Notes: generated from the letters alone by a model not told the origin. DNA of 64,000 nucleotides from an uncultured Bacteroidota bacterium (GCA_902790215.1 CADAQX010000016.1:62001-126000), one strand, 5' to 3'; counted from the stretch's first letter, positions 52,089 through 61,424 are shown. Made by a program: numbers and translations.

Positions 52089-54101
52089 ATGAAGAAACTA
52101 TTATTCTTTTTCCTGTGCATGGTGGTGCTGGGTCAGGCAATGGCCAAGGAGCAGCGCTTTACGCTTGCTTCGCCCAACGGCAAGCTGGTGAGCCATATTG
52201 TGGCCACCGCCGAGGAGGAGCTGACGTATGACTTGGTGTTTAACGGGGTGGCTGTCATGCTGCCTTCGCATGTGGGCCTGAACCGGATTTATGGCAAGAC
52301 GGTGACTGGAAGCATGGCGGTGGTGAAGAGCCGCACGCGCAGCATTGACGAGACGGTGCTGTCGCCTTTTACGCGCCAGGCGGCGATGCGCGACCGCTGT
52401 AATGAGTTGACCCTTGAGTTGAAGAACGGCCTATATGTCGATTTCCGTGCCTACGATGAGGGCTTGGCCTACCGCTACCGTATCGGCAAAGACTGCACCG
52501 TGCGCTTTGAGAAGGTGGAATATAATTTTGCCGGCGACTATAAGGCGACGGTGCCTTATGTGACGAACTTTGACGAGAACAACTACGATGCTCAGTTCAC
52601 CTCTTCGTTTGAGAACCTTTATACGACGTTGCCCCTGTCGCAGATGGACGGGCGGAGACTGGCATTCTTGCCGCTGCTGGTGCACGCACCAAACGGGGTG
52701 AAGGTGTGCCTGACCGAGACACATTTGGAGCATTTCCCGGGTCTGTACCTGAAAGCGCGGACTATGAATGGGCAGTCGGGAGTGGATGTGAGGCTGGAGG
52801 GTGAGCATGCCCGCTATCCCAAGACGGTGAAGCAGGGCGGACACAACAACCTGCAGCTGCTTGTTGAGGAACGGGAGGATTACATTGCCCTTGTCAAGAA
52901 GGGCGATGAGTTGCCTTGGCGCATTGCCATGGTGTCGAGGAACGACGCTGCCTTGGCGATGAACAATATGAGCTACCTGCTGGCTGCGCCGTGCAGGGTG
53001 GAGGACATCGGCTGGGTGCGCCCCGGCAAGGTGGCATGGGACTGGTGGAACAACTGGAACATCAGTGGTGTGCCGTTCAAGGCGGGCATCAACAACGACA
53101 CCTATAAGTACTACATTGACTTCGCCTCGAGCATGGGGATAGAGTATGTAATCCTTGATGAGGGCTGGGCGGTGAACAAGAAAGCAGACCTTTTCCAAGT
53201 TGTGCCTGAGATTGACTTGCCCATGCTGGTGCAGTATGCCAAGGAACGCAATGTGGGGCTGATACTCTGGGCGGGATATTATGCCTTTGACCGCGATATG
53301 GAGCATGTGTGCCGTCACTACAGCGAGATGGGCATCAAGGGCTTTAAAATTGACTTTATGGATCGCGACGACCAAGTGATAACCGACTTCTATTACCGAG
53401 CTGCAGCCATGTGTGCCAAATATCATTTGGTTGCCGACTTCCACGGTGCTTTTAAGCCCGCAGGACTTAACCGCACCTATCCCAATGTGCTGAACTTTGA
53501 GGGTGTGGCCGGTTTGGAGCAGCTGAAGTGGGCACCCGATACTTGGAATCAGGTGCAGTATGACACGGAGATTCCCTTTGTCCGGCAGACTGCGGGTCCG
53601 ATGGACTACACGCAGGGAGCGATGCACAATGCCGCCAAGGGCTGCTACCATCCCTCGTGGAGCGAGCCCATGAGCCAGGGCACCCGCTGCCATCAGCTGG
53701 CACTCTATATTGTGTTAGAATCCCCGCTGAACATGCTGTGCGACGCTCCCACCAATTATGAGAAGGAGCCTTCCTACACCCGCTTTGTGGCAGGTATCCC
53801 CACAGTGTGGGACGAGACCCGTGTGCTTCAGGGTGAGGTGGGCGAGTATATCGTTACTGCCCGTAGGAAAGGCGATGTGTGGTATTTAGGCGGTATCACC
53901 AATTGGACGGAGCGAGATGTGAATATTGACCTGTCGGAATTGGTGAAGGGCGATTATTATGTGGAGCTCTATTCCGATGGGAAGAACGCCCATCGCAAGG
54001 GCAGCGACTACAGCAGGGTAATGCTTGGACAGGTGCAGAACCTGTCGGTCAAGATGGCTCCCGGTGGCGGCTTTGTGGCGAAGATAAGACCTGCTGAATA
54101 G
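52089..54101 (+). CDS. GH97 glycoside hydrolase, probably retaining alpha-galactosidase
   Basis: 670 residues, normal for GH97. Signal peptide MKKLLFFFLCMVVLGQAMA; N-terminal beta-supersandwich (about 25-290), then the (beta/alpha)8 barrel with KVAWDWWNNWNISGVPFKAG, YVILDEGWAVNKK and GFKIDFMDRDDQ. In GH97 the retaining alpha-galactosidases have an Asp in this KID position (here D422), whereas the inverting SusB-type alpha-glucosidases lack it. The nearby galactokinase agrees with galactose release. Periplasmic or outer-membrane site is expected; no lipobox is evident. Confidence 0.9.
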   Translation: MKKLLFFFLCMVVLGQAMAKEQRFTLASPNGKLVSHIVATAEEELTYDLVFNGVAVMLPSHVGLNRIYGKTVTGSMAVVKSRTRSIDETVLSPFTRQAAMRDRCNELTLELKNGLYVDFRAYDEGLAYRYRIGKDCTVRFEKVEYNFAGDYKATVPYVTNFDENNYDAQFTSSFENLYTTLPLSQMDGRRLAFLPLLVHAPNGVKVCLTETHLEHFPGLYLKARTMNGQSGVDVRLEGEHARYPKTVKQGGHNNLQLLVEEREDYIALVKKGDELPWRIAMVSRNDAALAMNNMSYLLAAPCRVEDIGWVRPGKVAWDWWNNWNISGVPFKAGINNDTYKYYIDFASSMGIEYVILDEGWAVNKKADLFQVVPEIDLPMLVQYAKERNVGLILWAGYYAFDRDMEHVCRHYSEMGIKGFKIDFMDRDDQVITDFYYRAAAMCAKYHLVADFHGAFKPAGLNRTYPNVLNFEGVAGLEQLKWAPDTWNQVQYDTEIPFVRQTAGPMDYTQGAMHNAAKGCYHPSWSEPMSQGTRCHQLALYIVLESPLNMLCDAPTNYEKEPSYTRFVAGIPTVWDETRVLQGEVGEYIVTARRKGDVWYLGGITNWTERDVNIDLSELVKGDYYVELYSDGKNAHRKGSDYSRVMLGQVQNLSVKMAPGGGFVAKIRPAE

Positions 54102-54109
54102 GAGAGAAT

Positions 54110-55735
54110 ATGAAGAGATGGCTCATGGCGGCGTTGCTGCTCACTGCATGGACGGTGGAGGCTCAGCCGGTGTATAAGTACTGGGTGGAGTTTACTGACA
54201 AGAGGGGCACGCCGTTCAGATTGGATGCCCCTGAGGAGTATCTCGGCCCTCGTGCCTTGGAACGCAGGGCGCGGCAGCGCATCCAGCTTGACAGTATGGA
54301 TTTGCCGGTAAACCCTGCATACGTCGAGGCGCTGCAACAGGAGGGGCTGACGGTACTGCACCGTTCCAAGTGGTTTAATGGGGTGATAGCTTATTCGGCC
54401 GACAGCCTGGCAGATGACAGGGAATGGCCGGACTTTGTGCGGGGTGTGAGGCTGTGCGAGGTGAGCCCTTTGTCAGTGCCTGACACTGATGTCCCTAATT
54501 TGGGCTATTCCTTGCCGGTGTTTGATTATGACACTTTGTTTGGTGCTGACTATTACGGTGGTGGATATGCCCAGATTTCGCAGTTGAACGGCCAGATGCT
54601 GCATCGTTGTGGCTATGAGGGCAAGGGCGTTTTGATTGGCGTGTGCGACTGCGGTTTTCCCGGGGTGGACACGGCGGCCATCTTCGACTCGATGCGCGCG
54701 GAGGGCAGGCTGGTTGCCACACGCGATTTTGTGTGGCCTATGGAGGACAATGTCTTCAATATGCACTCCCACGGCACGCACGCCCTCTCCACGATGGCGG
54801 TGCTGGTGCCCGGCATGTATGTGGGGACGGCACCCAAGGCTTCGTATGTGCTTTGCCGCACGGAGAATGTGCTGTCAGAGAGCTTGCTTGAGGAGTACAA
54901 TTGGACGGTGGCGGCTGAATGGCTCGACAGTCTGGGCGCGGATATTATCAGTACATCGTTGGGATATTTCTTCTTTGACGACAGCACGCAGAGCCATTCG
55001 TTGGAGGACTTGGACGGAAGGACTGCCCCCATGTCGCGGGCGGCGGGCATAGCTGTCTCGCGCGGAATGCTGGTGGTGAATTCGGCAGGCAACGACGGAT
55101 GGTCGGAACCTCAGCACCTCAATGTTCCGGCCGATGTGTCGCAGGTGCTTACGGTGGGTGCGGTGGACAGTGCCGGGGTGCGAGCGGATTTCAGCTCGTT
55201 TGGTCCCACGGCAACCCTTTGCATCAAACCCGATGTGATGGCAATGGGGGTGAATGTAATATCGGCCAGTCCCGACGGGTTGTTCCGCTATACCAACGGT
55301 ACCTCGTTGTCGTGTCCCGTGATGGCGGGGATGATGGCCTGTCTGCGCCAACGTTTCCCCCAATTGACACCTGGGCAGTTGTGCGACAGTGTGAGGTCTT
55401 GGGGCAGTTTGGCAGCATTCCCCGACCATTTTAGCGGATATGGTATTCCTGATTTCAGCCATGCTGTGAGCGGTATTCCTGTCGGAATTGGCAACGGAGA
55501 GGGGCAGGGAGAGCCGTTCCTGCTTTACCCCAATCCTGCACGGCGGGAAGTAACGGTTGTCCTGCAGTCGTCGGGCAGGGTAGAGGTGTATGACTTAAAA
55601 GGAGGGAGAGTGTTCTTCCGTGAGGTTGACAATATGACGGGGCAGGTGAAGCTGCCGTTGCTTCCTGCCGGGGTTTACCTCGTCAGGGTGTCCACTGCCC
55701 GTGGCATAGAATGCCGGAAATTGGTGGTGGATTAA
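54110..55735 (+). CDS. S8-family serine protease with type IX sorting domain
   Basis: 541 residues. Signal peptide MKRWLMAALLLTAWTVEAQ. The subtilase triad is Asp in IGVCDCGFPG (about residue 180), His in HSHGTHALSTM (about 220) and Ser in GTSLSCPVMAGMMA (about 400), with the oxyanion Asn in VVNSAGNDG. The first motif has a Cys beside the Asp, which is less common. The C-terminal LLYPNPARREVTVVLQ to AGVYLVRVSTARG is a type A sorting domain, so the protease is likely surface-exported. It begins 8 bp after the GH97 stop. Confidence 0.92.
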   Translation: MKRWLMAALLLTAWTVEAQPVYKYWVEFTDKRGTPFRLDAPEEYLGPRALERRARQRIQLDSMDLPVNPAYVEALQQEGLTVLHRSKWFNGVIAYSADSLADDREWPDFVRGVRLCEVSPLSVPDTDVPNLGYSLPVFDYDTLFGADYYGGGYAQISQLNGQMLHRCGYEGKGVLIGVCDCGFPGVDTAAIFDSMRAEGRLVATRDFVWPMEDNVFNMHSHGTHALSTMAVLVPGMYVGTAPKASYVLCRTENVLSESLLEEYNWTVAAEWLDSLGADIISTSLGYFFFDDSTQSHSLEDLDGRTAPMSRAAGIAVSRGMLVVNSAGNDGWSEPQHLNVPADVSQVLTVGAVDSAGVRADFSSFGPTATLCIKPDVMAMGVNVISASPDGLFRYTNGTSLSCPVMAGMMACLRQRFPQLTPGQLCDSVRSWGSLAAFPDHFSGYGIPDFSHAVSGIPVGIGNGEGQGEPFLLYPNPARREVTVVLQSSGRVEVYDLKGGRVFFREVDNMTGQVKLPLLPAGVYLVRVSTARGIECRKLVVD

Positions 55736-55741
55736 TGTCGA

Positions 55742-56482
55742 TTATTTCAGTAACTCGGCCATAAGGATGGCGCAGGCCACGCTGGCGTTGAGCGACTCGG
55801 CTGTGCCCCCTAGATTGGGGATGGCTATGCGGTGGGTGATGTGTTGCTGCACTTCGGGTGTGATGCCGCGCGATTCGTTGCCCACTACCAGCACGGCACC
55901 TTCCGGAGGCAGTTGAAGCGGTGTGCCGCTCCAGATGCTCTCCCCGTCGAGCAGGGCTCCGTAGACAGGTTTATTGCAGTTGTTGAGGTATGCGGGCAGG
56001 TCAGTATAGGTGATTTCGGTGCGGAACAGGCCGCCCATGGTGCTTTGCACTACCTTGGGATTATAGCATGACACGGTGCCCTCGCTGCACACGATACGGC
56101 GCACGCCGAACCAGTCAGCTGTGCGGATGATGGTGCCCAGGTTGCCGGGGTCTTGCAAGTGGTCCAATGCCAGTGTCAGAGGCTGTCCGGCGGGGGCGGC
56201 AATGGGTGTGCGTTCCAAGAGCATCCACACTTCATTGGGGGTGGTCATGTGGCTGAGTCGAGAGAGGCTATCGTCATCAACCTCATGCACTTCCACGCTT
56301 GAGGGCCATTCGGAGTGTTGAGAAAGCCATGAATTTGTTGCGCAGACCACCTTTACAGTGGCTTTTGCAGTCATTGCCTCATGGCACATTTTCACTCCTT
56401 CCACAACAAAAACAGCATCTCTTTCGCAGTACTTTTGTTGCTTGTAGACAGAGAGTTCCTTTAGTTTACTCTTGGAAATCAT
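55742..56482 (-). CDS. TrmH/SpoU-family RNA methyltransferase
   Basis: 246 residues. The SPOUT knot motifs are LALDHLQDPGNLGTIIRTAD (motif 1), VLVVGNESRGITPEV (motif 2) and IAIPNLGGTAESLNASVACAI (motif 3). The N-terminal part KELSVYKQQKYCERDAVFVVEG is the substrate-binding domain of rlmB/TrmH-type enzymes. It uses S-adenosylmethionine to methylate a ribose 2'-OH in rRNA or tRNA; the exact site is not readable. Convergent with the subtilase gene, 6 bp apart. Confidence 0.9.
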   Translation of the reverse strand: MISKSKLKELSVYKQQKYCERDAVFVVEGVKMCHEAMTAKATVKVVCATNSWLSQHSEWPSSVEVHEVDDDSLSRLSHMTTPNEVWMLLERTPIAAPAGQPLTLALDHLQDPGNLGTIIRTADWFGVRRIVCSEGTVSCYNPKVVQSTMGGLFRTEITYTDLPAYLNNCNKPVYGALLDGESIWSGTPLQLPPEGAVLVVGNESRGITPEVQQHITHRIAIPNLGGTAESLNASVACAILMAELLK

Positions 56483-56515
56483 AGGACAGTGGAGAAATTA
56501 TTTTCAAATAAATGT

Positions 56516-56545
56516 TTGCTATGTCAGAAAAAGTTAGTATCTTTG
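56516..56545 (+). promoter_or_regulatory. Promoter of tRNA-His
   Basis: TTTG at 56516-56519 and TATCTTTG at 56538-56545, 18 bp apart, 23 bp before the tRNA. Confidence 0.75.
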
Positions 56546-56567
56546 CATCCGATTTTTCAATCAACAC

Positions 56568-56642
56568 GGTGGGTGTAGTTCAGCCGGTTAGAGCGCCAGA
56601 TTGTGGATCTGGAGGTCGTGGGTTCGAGTCCCATCTCCCACC
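56568..56642 (+). tRNA. tRNA-His (GTG)
   Basis: The cloverleaf fits: acceptor GTGGGTG (56569-56575) with CTCCCAC, D arm, anticodon stem CCAGA/TCTGG with loop TTGTGGA carrying anticodon GTG, T arm GTGGG-TTCGAGT-CCCAT and discriminator C73. The extra G at 56568 is the G-1 that marks histidine tRNA and pairs with C73. One T-T mismatch sits in the acceptor stem. CCA is not encoded. A promoter lies upstream and a terminator follows. Confidence 0.95.
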
Positions 56643-56655
56643 CTGGAAAAAGAAA

Positions 56656-56691
56656 AGAAGCAGACCCGTTGAGGTCTGCTTCTCTTTTTTT
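56656..56691 (+). terminator. Rho-independent terminator after tRNA-His
   Basis: An 11-bp stem AGAAGCAGACC/GGTCTGCTTCT around CGTTGA, followed by CTTTTTTTT. The A-rich 5' flank lets it also act for the convergent lipoprotein gene. Confidence 0.92.
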
Positions 56692-56697
56692 TGTGCT

Positions 56698-57231
56698 CTA
56701 ACGCAGCACGGTGCGGTAATGCATAAGGCCTGAAATGGAGCCTGTGACTTGCCCTATGATGGGCACCATAGCAGAAGCGGTGCCGGTGGCGGTGCTGGTC
56801 CATTCCATTTTACCATTCACGGGGGCTGAGATTACAGGATGTACCATGGTTGCTTCAAGTGAGGCATTGATTCCCAAGGTGTCGATGGAAAAGCGGATGG
56901 TGTCGTTCTGCAGGTGCAGTCCGAGGGTGTCCACGGTGCCGTACATGTACATGCCGTCCGAGCTGCTCATGATTACACCATACTGCTTGTTGGGGTCTTT
57001 CTTCACGGTGACTGTCTCTACATCCAAGTCACGGTCGATGGGAATGTTGAAAGTGGCCACGGTCAGAACCAGGTCGGTGGTGCGTGACATCAGGTAGGTG
57101 CCCAGATAGGGGGTGATGTCAATCGTCGGCTCATCGGGATTATTGCCGCCAGGGTTGTCGTTGGGGTCTTTTTCGCAACTGCAGAAAAGCAAGGCGGCTG
57201 CAGTCATAATGGTCAGAAGTGTTCTCTTCAT
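56698..57231 (-). CDS. Hypothetical lipoprotein
   Basis: 177 residues. Signal MKRTLLTIMTAAALLFCSC with the lipobox near residue 19; then an Asn/Gly/Pro-rich spacer (EKDPNDNPGGNNPDEP), as in surface-exposed Bacteroidota lipoproteins, and a beta-rich body with LQNDTIRFSIDTLGINAS and SISGLMHYRT at the end. I know no close family. Convergent with the tRNA terminator. Confidence 0.7.
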   Translation of the reverse strand: MKRTLLTIMTAAALLFCSCEKDPNDNPGGNNPDEPTIDITPYLGTYLMSRTTDLVLTVATFNIPIDRDLDVETVTVKKDPNKQYGVIMSSSDGMYMYGTVDTLGLHLQNDTIRFSIDTLGINASLEATMVHPVISAPVNGKMEWTSTATGTASAMVPIIGQVTGSISGLMHYRTVLR

Positions 57232-57309
57232 GGTATTTATTTTTTATGGATTATTATTGCTATATTTGTTGTGATAACGGAGAAGTGCCAATAATATTGC
57301 ATGAATTAT

Positions 57310-57395
57310 TGCATGAATGCTTGATTGTGTAAATGCTTGAGTGCTGGCGCAGTCAAATTACTCAAACAATCAAGCAATCAGACAGTCGAGCAATC
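57310..57395. repeat. TCAAGCAATCA-type inverted repeat
   Basis: GCATGAATGCTTGATTGTG and TAAATGCTTGAGT on the left pair with ACTCAAACAATCAAGCAATC on the right. It continues into the last codons of the symporter gene. Related to the units at about 2190-2270 and 49690-49720. Confidence 0.65.
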
Positions 57396-58871
57396 ACTAA
57401 AGATTACTATTGCACAGGCGGCAAGGCCATAATAGACGGGGTCGCCCGGCAGGGAGAGGAATTTGGCCAGCAGCATGGCTGCTGTGCCAATGACCATAGA
57501 GAGTAGTACGGCACGGGGACGGAACCGATTGGGCAGCCACAGGGCAAAGCTGAGCGGGAAGACAAGTGCCACTGCCCGCAAGCCAAGAGACAGGAAGCCC
57601 AGGTCGTTGATGAACGCACCTTGGAACAGATTGGCCGCTCCGGCAGCAAGGAGCAGGATGACCACGATGGAAAGGCGCGTCTGGGCAAGTGTGGAGAGCC
57701 GCAATGGGGTGTTCCTGTATTTGGATTGGATATTCTGCACCACGTCGCGCACCAGAATGGTGGCGGCCCCGAGCGAGAGACCGCTGGCGCAGCCCAGTAT
57801 GTTGATGAGGAGTGTGCCGAGCATGATGCCGCCTATCCAGGCAGGCATGTGCTGCAGGATGAAGGCCGGGAAGGCTTGTGCCGAGTTTTCTATTACTCCG
57901 ACTCCGTCGGGCAGGCTGCCGCCCGCTGCCTGCAAGGCAGTGAGTTCGGCTGCGGTGACATAATGTCCGCGCATATACATGCCCACCAGTGTACAGGCTC
58001 CCCCGATAAGCGGGATGAGGAATGCACAGTATAGTGCTCCGCGCTTTGCCTTGGGTGTTGTGGCGGCGGACCAGATGGATTGGGCATATGTCTGTGTGGT
58101 GACCACGCCGAGGACAATGGACAGGCAGCCGCCAAGATTCTTCAGCACTCCGCGCCCGAACAGGCTTCCGTAGCGGTGGTGGATGCTCTCAATATCCGCA
58201 ATGCCGTTTTCTTCGGCAATGCCGGGCAGGGCATAGACACTGTCGATGCTGCCTACCACCCCGGCCGGGCTGCCTGCCATGCGCCACACCACGATGCCTG
58301 CAGCCAGAGAGCTGAAATAAAGGAGCACCAGCTTGATGATGCCTGCTGCACCTGCACTCTTGATGCCGCCGAAAAGGACAAGCAGCATAATCAGCACGGC
58401 ACCCACAAGGGCAGCCCACAGCATGGGCAGGTGAAAGAGGCTTCCCAGCATGGCCGACGAGGTGATGACCTGCGCCACGATGCTGATGAAAATGCCGATC
58501 AGGAAGAGTAGCGAACCCACGGTCTCGGCCTTGTGGCCGTATTGACGAGCCACAATTTCGAGCAGGGTGGAGCATCCGCTACGGCGTATAGGGGCGGCGT
58601 AGAAGATGGCCAGTACCACCGCGCCGAGTGCAGCGCCAATGGTGAACCACCATGCCGAGAGACCGAAGTTGAAGGCCAGCTGGGCTGTGCCCACAGTGCA
58701 CTGGCCACCCATGAGCGTGCCCATCAAGGCTCCGCAGACCATCCAGCTGCCCGATGTGCCTCCGGCGGTGAATGTCTTTGCATCTTTTACTTTGCGCCCC
58801 GAAAGCCAACTCACCGCCAGCAGCAAGCCCACGGTGAGGATTATTCCTATTATGTGTACGGTAGTTAGCAT
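57378..58871 (-). CDS. Sodium/solute symporter family protein
   Basis: 497 residues with about 13 membrane helices. The opening MLTTVHIIGIILTVGLLLAV and SGRKVKDAKTFTAGG are of the SSS class, followed by GTLMGGQCTVGTAQLAFNFG (sodium-site helix), and TTQTYAQSIWSAATTPKAKRG, the typical sixth-eighth helix loop. The substrate is not readable. Its last few codons come from the repeat at 57310-57395, so the natural C-terminus may differ. Promoter at 58898-58905. Confidence 0.88.
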   Translation of the reverse strand: MLTTVHIIGIILTVGLLLAVSWLSGRKVKDAKTFTAGGTSGSWMVCGALMGTLMGGQCTVGTAQLAFNFGLSAWWFTIGAALGAVVLAIFYAAPIRRSGCSTLLEIVARQYGHKAETVGSLLFLIGIFISIVAQVITSSAMLGSLFHLPMLWAALVGAVLIMLLVLFGGIKSAGAAGIIKLVLLYFSSLAAGIVVWRMAGSPAGVVGSIDSVYALPGIAEENGIADIESIHHRYGSLFGRGVLKNLGGCLSIVLGVVTTQTYAQSIWSAATTPKAKRGALYCAFLIPLIGGACTLVGMYMRGHYVTAAELTALQAAGGSLPDGVGVIENSAQAFPAFILQHMPAWIGGIMLGTLLINILGCASGLSLGAATILVRDVVQNIQSKYRNTPLRLSTLAQTRLSIVVILLLAAGAANLFQGAFINDLGFLSLGLRAVALVFPLSFALWLPNRFRPRAVLLSMVIGTAAMLLAKFLSLPGDPVYYGLAACAIVIFSDCSTV

Positions 58872-58897
58872 AGTTTGTCCCGTCTCGAAAACGGTTG

Positions 58898-58905
58898 CAA
58901 AGGTA
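58898..58905 (-). promoter_or_regulatory. -7 box of the symporter gene
   Basis: TACCTTTG on the minus strand; coding start at 58871. The gap to the DUF4838 gene is 78 bp. Confidence 0.65.
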
Positions 58906-58949
58906 CGCTTTTTTTACGACATGATGGAAAAAGAAATACGGCAGATTGT

Positions 58950-61424
58950 CTAATGGACAATTATCTCGTCGGTGAAGAGCCAGGCGGGGTTGCCGGTGGC
59001 GCGGTGCCAGGCGGGAATGGTGGACAGGGGGATGGCTTGGATGCGCACATATCGTGCCCGGCGGCTAAAGCGGCGCGTGGCAAAGGCCTTGATTTCGGGT
59101 ACTGCCAAGCGGGCAGGGTCATCAGGATGGAGTGAGTCAATCAGATGCCAGCGTTGACCATCGTTGGAGACGTAGAAGTTTATTCTCTGCGGGAAGAATA
59201 TCCACGAGAGGGGATAGTAGAAAAAGTCGAGTTTGATTTCATGCATACGCTTGCGACTGCCGAGGTCGATGACGGCATCGAGTGTGTCGCCATAGAAACC
59301 GAGCCACGAGTGGCGGTAGTCGAGAATGCCAGCCTTGCCGTCTGTCAGTCCTTGTGCACCGCCGGCGAAGTACTGGCTGTCGGGCTGGTGGAGGAGGGTG
59401 ACAGGACAGTGGCGTGCCAGATTGGGCTGTTGGCATTTGGCAAGAAAGTTGTCGATGTCGGCGCGGTACTCTTGCAGCGTGTAGCCCATCTCGTGAAGGA
59501 TGTTAAGACCTAAGCGTTTTCCGTCGGCCACAAAACGGTCGGCTCGGGACACAAAAGTGCTGTCCATAGGCAGGTGACCCGCCATGGTGAGCTCGAGTAT
59601 TGCATAGTCGATAGAAAGTTCGAGGTAACGGATGCGGTCGCGCACTACCTGGTCGGTGAAGAGGCCGTATGGGTAGTGGTAAATGTTGTTGGTGGGGGTG
59701 TAATGGCTCAGGCTGTCGTAGGCGGCGGTGATGAGGGCTTGGTACTTGGCTATCTGCACGGGCGCAAGATATCCACCGGCTGCATCAACCGGGTAGCCGT
59801 AGATGTCCAGCCGTTGGCCGGAGGCGATGAGGGCGCGGTGCATCTCGCGGTAAAGGTCCTCAACGGGTTGTGCTGACAGCCCATAGTAATGTATGCAGAA
59901 GTCGTGCAACAACGAATCGGGGTCGGCATTGACGTTCCACAACAGCTTGGCCAGCATGTATTCGCGTAGCTCCATCCACGAGGTCATGTTGTTGGCACCC
60001 GTGCCTTGCTCAAACATTAGGCGCACGCCGTGGTCGTGGAAGTATTTAAGATTGGGCTGCAAAACATGGAGGTTTGGGAAAGGATTCCACATGTTGCGGA
60101 ACTGCACCACATAGTCCCAGACATATAATTGAGAATTGAAAGTTGAGAATTGAGAATTAGCTGTCGCACCCAGATGTTTTTCAATTTTCAATTTTCCATT
60201 TTCAATTCCACAAAGGGCTGCCCAGTCCTCCATATCTCTACGGAATGAGGCTTCGGCAGGAGCGGTGGCGATGGCTTCCTGCCGACCGCACTCTATGGAG
60301 CAGAACATGATATTCACATTGCTGTCTGGTTTTTCGATATGTCCGTTGACAGGCTGGGGTGCCCGGCGGGTGAACTGGTAGGCAAGGGTGGAGATGGTCT
60401 TGCTGGGGAAACGGCGCGCCACTTGGTTGATGAAATGGATGAGTGTGCCACTGGGGCCGCCGTAGAGGGAGTCCAGGTGGCGGCAGCGGGCGCATTGGCA
60501 GACGTTGTAGTTGTCGTTGTTGGATACCGACCATATCTGAGCGTCGGGCTGCTGCTTCATCATCTTGGCAAGATTGGCGCATAGGGTGTCGAGCACTTCG
60601 GGGTTGGAAAGGCATAGCTGCCCGTCACGCACCCGTCTGCCATCGGTCTCGGTAAACCACTCGGGGTGGCGGTCGAAGTACCTCTGCGGCGGGATGAGTT
60701 TCTGGAACGTGTGGACATACATGCCTTCTGCCCAGTGGAGAGGGCCAGAGAAGCGGCTGTCCCAAATGTATTGGTTGCTGTCGCCGACACGGATGCGATG
60801 GTGCAGGGCGTGCCAGTCGGCATAGTCTTGGCTGTGGTGAGGAGTGTAGTACCACATCTCGCGGTAGGCGAAGGAGGGGTTGTTCACCTCATCGACCATG
60901 GGCAGACCCAGTTGGATGTTGGGGGCAACGTCAGGAATCTGGTGGTGCGTCATGCGGTAGCCCTTCAGCTCCAACAGACGGCAGGCACCGTAATATACAG
61001 CCTTGTCCTGCAGGCCGTAGATGACAGCCAGCCGTCCGTCGCTTTTGAGGATGAAGCCGTCATCGCGTATTTCGTCCTTTCGGGTGAGGTACTTGTCGGC
61101 CAGTCGTGTCTTGCCGACAAAGATGGTGGGCCGCATATTGCCGTAATCGGGATTGAAAAGCGAGTAAAGCGAGTCGGAATGGGCAGGCTCTGGGATGATG
61201 ACATGGTTTCTTAAGTGTCTGTGCAGCAGACGCGCGGTAAGGAGCTCAATGGAATCGGCATCGACAGGCACGACAATCTGCCCTTGGATAGAGATGGGTT
61301 TCAGCGCAGTGGAATAGTTCACGAAACCTTGCCTCTCCGGCCAGTTCTGAGCATAGAGAATATTACCTACCAACAGTAGGAACAGAAGTTCAATCTTGCG
61401 TAGAATCGTTTTAATAAACAGCAT
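58950..61424 (-). CDS. DUF4838-type glycosidase-like protein with in-frame insertion
   Basis: 824 residues. Exported (MLFIKTILRKIELLFLLLVG with cleavage near YAQ). The N-terminal part resembles the GH20/alpha-glucuronidase b-domain (LLTARLLHRHLRN, DGFILKSDGRLAVIYG), then a TIM-barrel DUF4838 region with CARCRHLDSLYGG and FCSIECGRQEAI, and a C-terminal F5/8-type beta domain (DLGSRKRMHEIKLDFFYYPLS...YVSNDGQRWHLI). A repeat element adds about 27 residues (about 405-433) after MEDWAALCG. The frame stays open through it. Substrate unknown; probably a host- or diet-derived glycan. Same direction as the symporter. Confidence 0.8.
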   Translation of the reverse strand: MLFIKTILRKIELLFLLLVGNILYAQNWPERQGFVNYSTALKPISIQGQIVVPVDADSIELLTARLLHRHLRNHVIIPEPAHSDSLYSLFNPDYGNMRPTIFVGKTRLADKYLTRKDEIRDDGFILKSDGRLAVIYGLQDKAVYYGACRLLELKGYRMTHHQIPDVAPNIQLGLPMVDEVNNPSFAYREMWYYTPHHSQDYADWHALHHRIRVGDSNQYIWDSRFSGPLHWAEGMYVHTFQKLIPPQRYFDRHPEWFTETDGRRVRDGQLCLSNPEVLDTLCANLAKMMKQQPDAQIWSVSNNDNYNVCQCARCRHLDSLYGGPSGTLIHFINQVARRFPSKTISTLAYQFTRRAPQPVNGHIEKPDSNVNIMFCSIECGRQEAIATAPAEASFRRDMEDWAALCGIENGKLKIEKHLGATANSQFSTFNSQLYVWDYVVQFRNMWNPFPNLHVLQPNLKYFHDHGVRLMFEQGTGANNMTSWMELREYMLAKLLWNVNADPDSLLHDFCIHYYGLSAQPVEDLYREMHRALIASGQRLDIYGYPVDAAGGYLAPVQIAKYQALITAAYDSLSHYTPTNNIYHYPYGLFTDQVVRDRIRYLELSIDYAILELTMAGHLPMDSTFVSRADRFVADGKRLGLNILHEMGYTLQEYRADIDNFLAKCQQPNLARHCPVTLLHQPDSQYFAGGAQGLTDGKAGILDYRHSWLGFYGDTLDAVIDLGSRKRMHEIKLDFFYYPLSWIFFPQRINFYVSNDGQRWHLIDSLHPDDPARLAVPEIKAFATRRFSRRARYVRIQAIPLSTIPAWHRATGNPAWLFTDEIIVH
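60127..60208. repeat. CACCCAGATG inverted element inside a coding sequence
   Basis: An 82-bp imperfect palindrome: arms ATTGAGAATTGAAAGTTGAG and TTTTCAATTTTCAATTTTCC around AGCTGTCGCACCCAGATG. The core is equal to that of the intergenic copy at 49556-49630. It is in frame on the gene's strand, encoding ENGKLKIEKHLGATANSQFS-type residues unlike the neighbouring protein. Confidence 0.85.
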
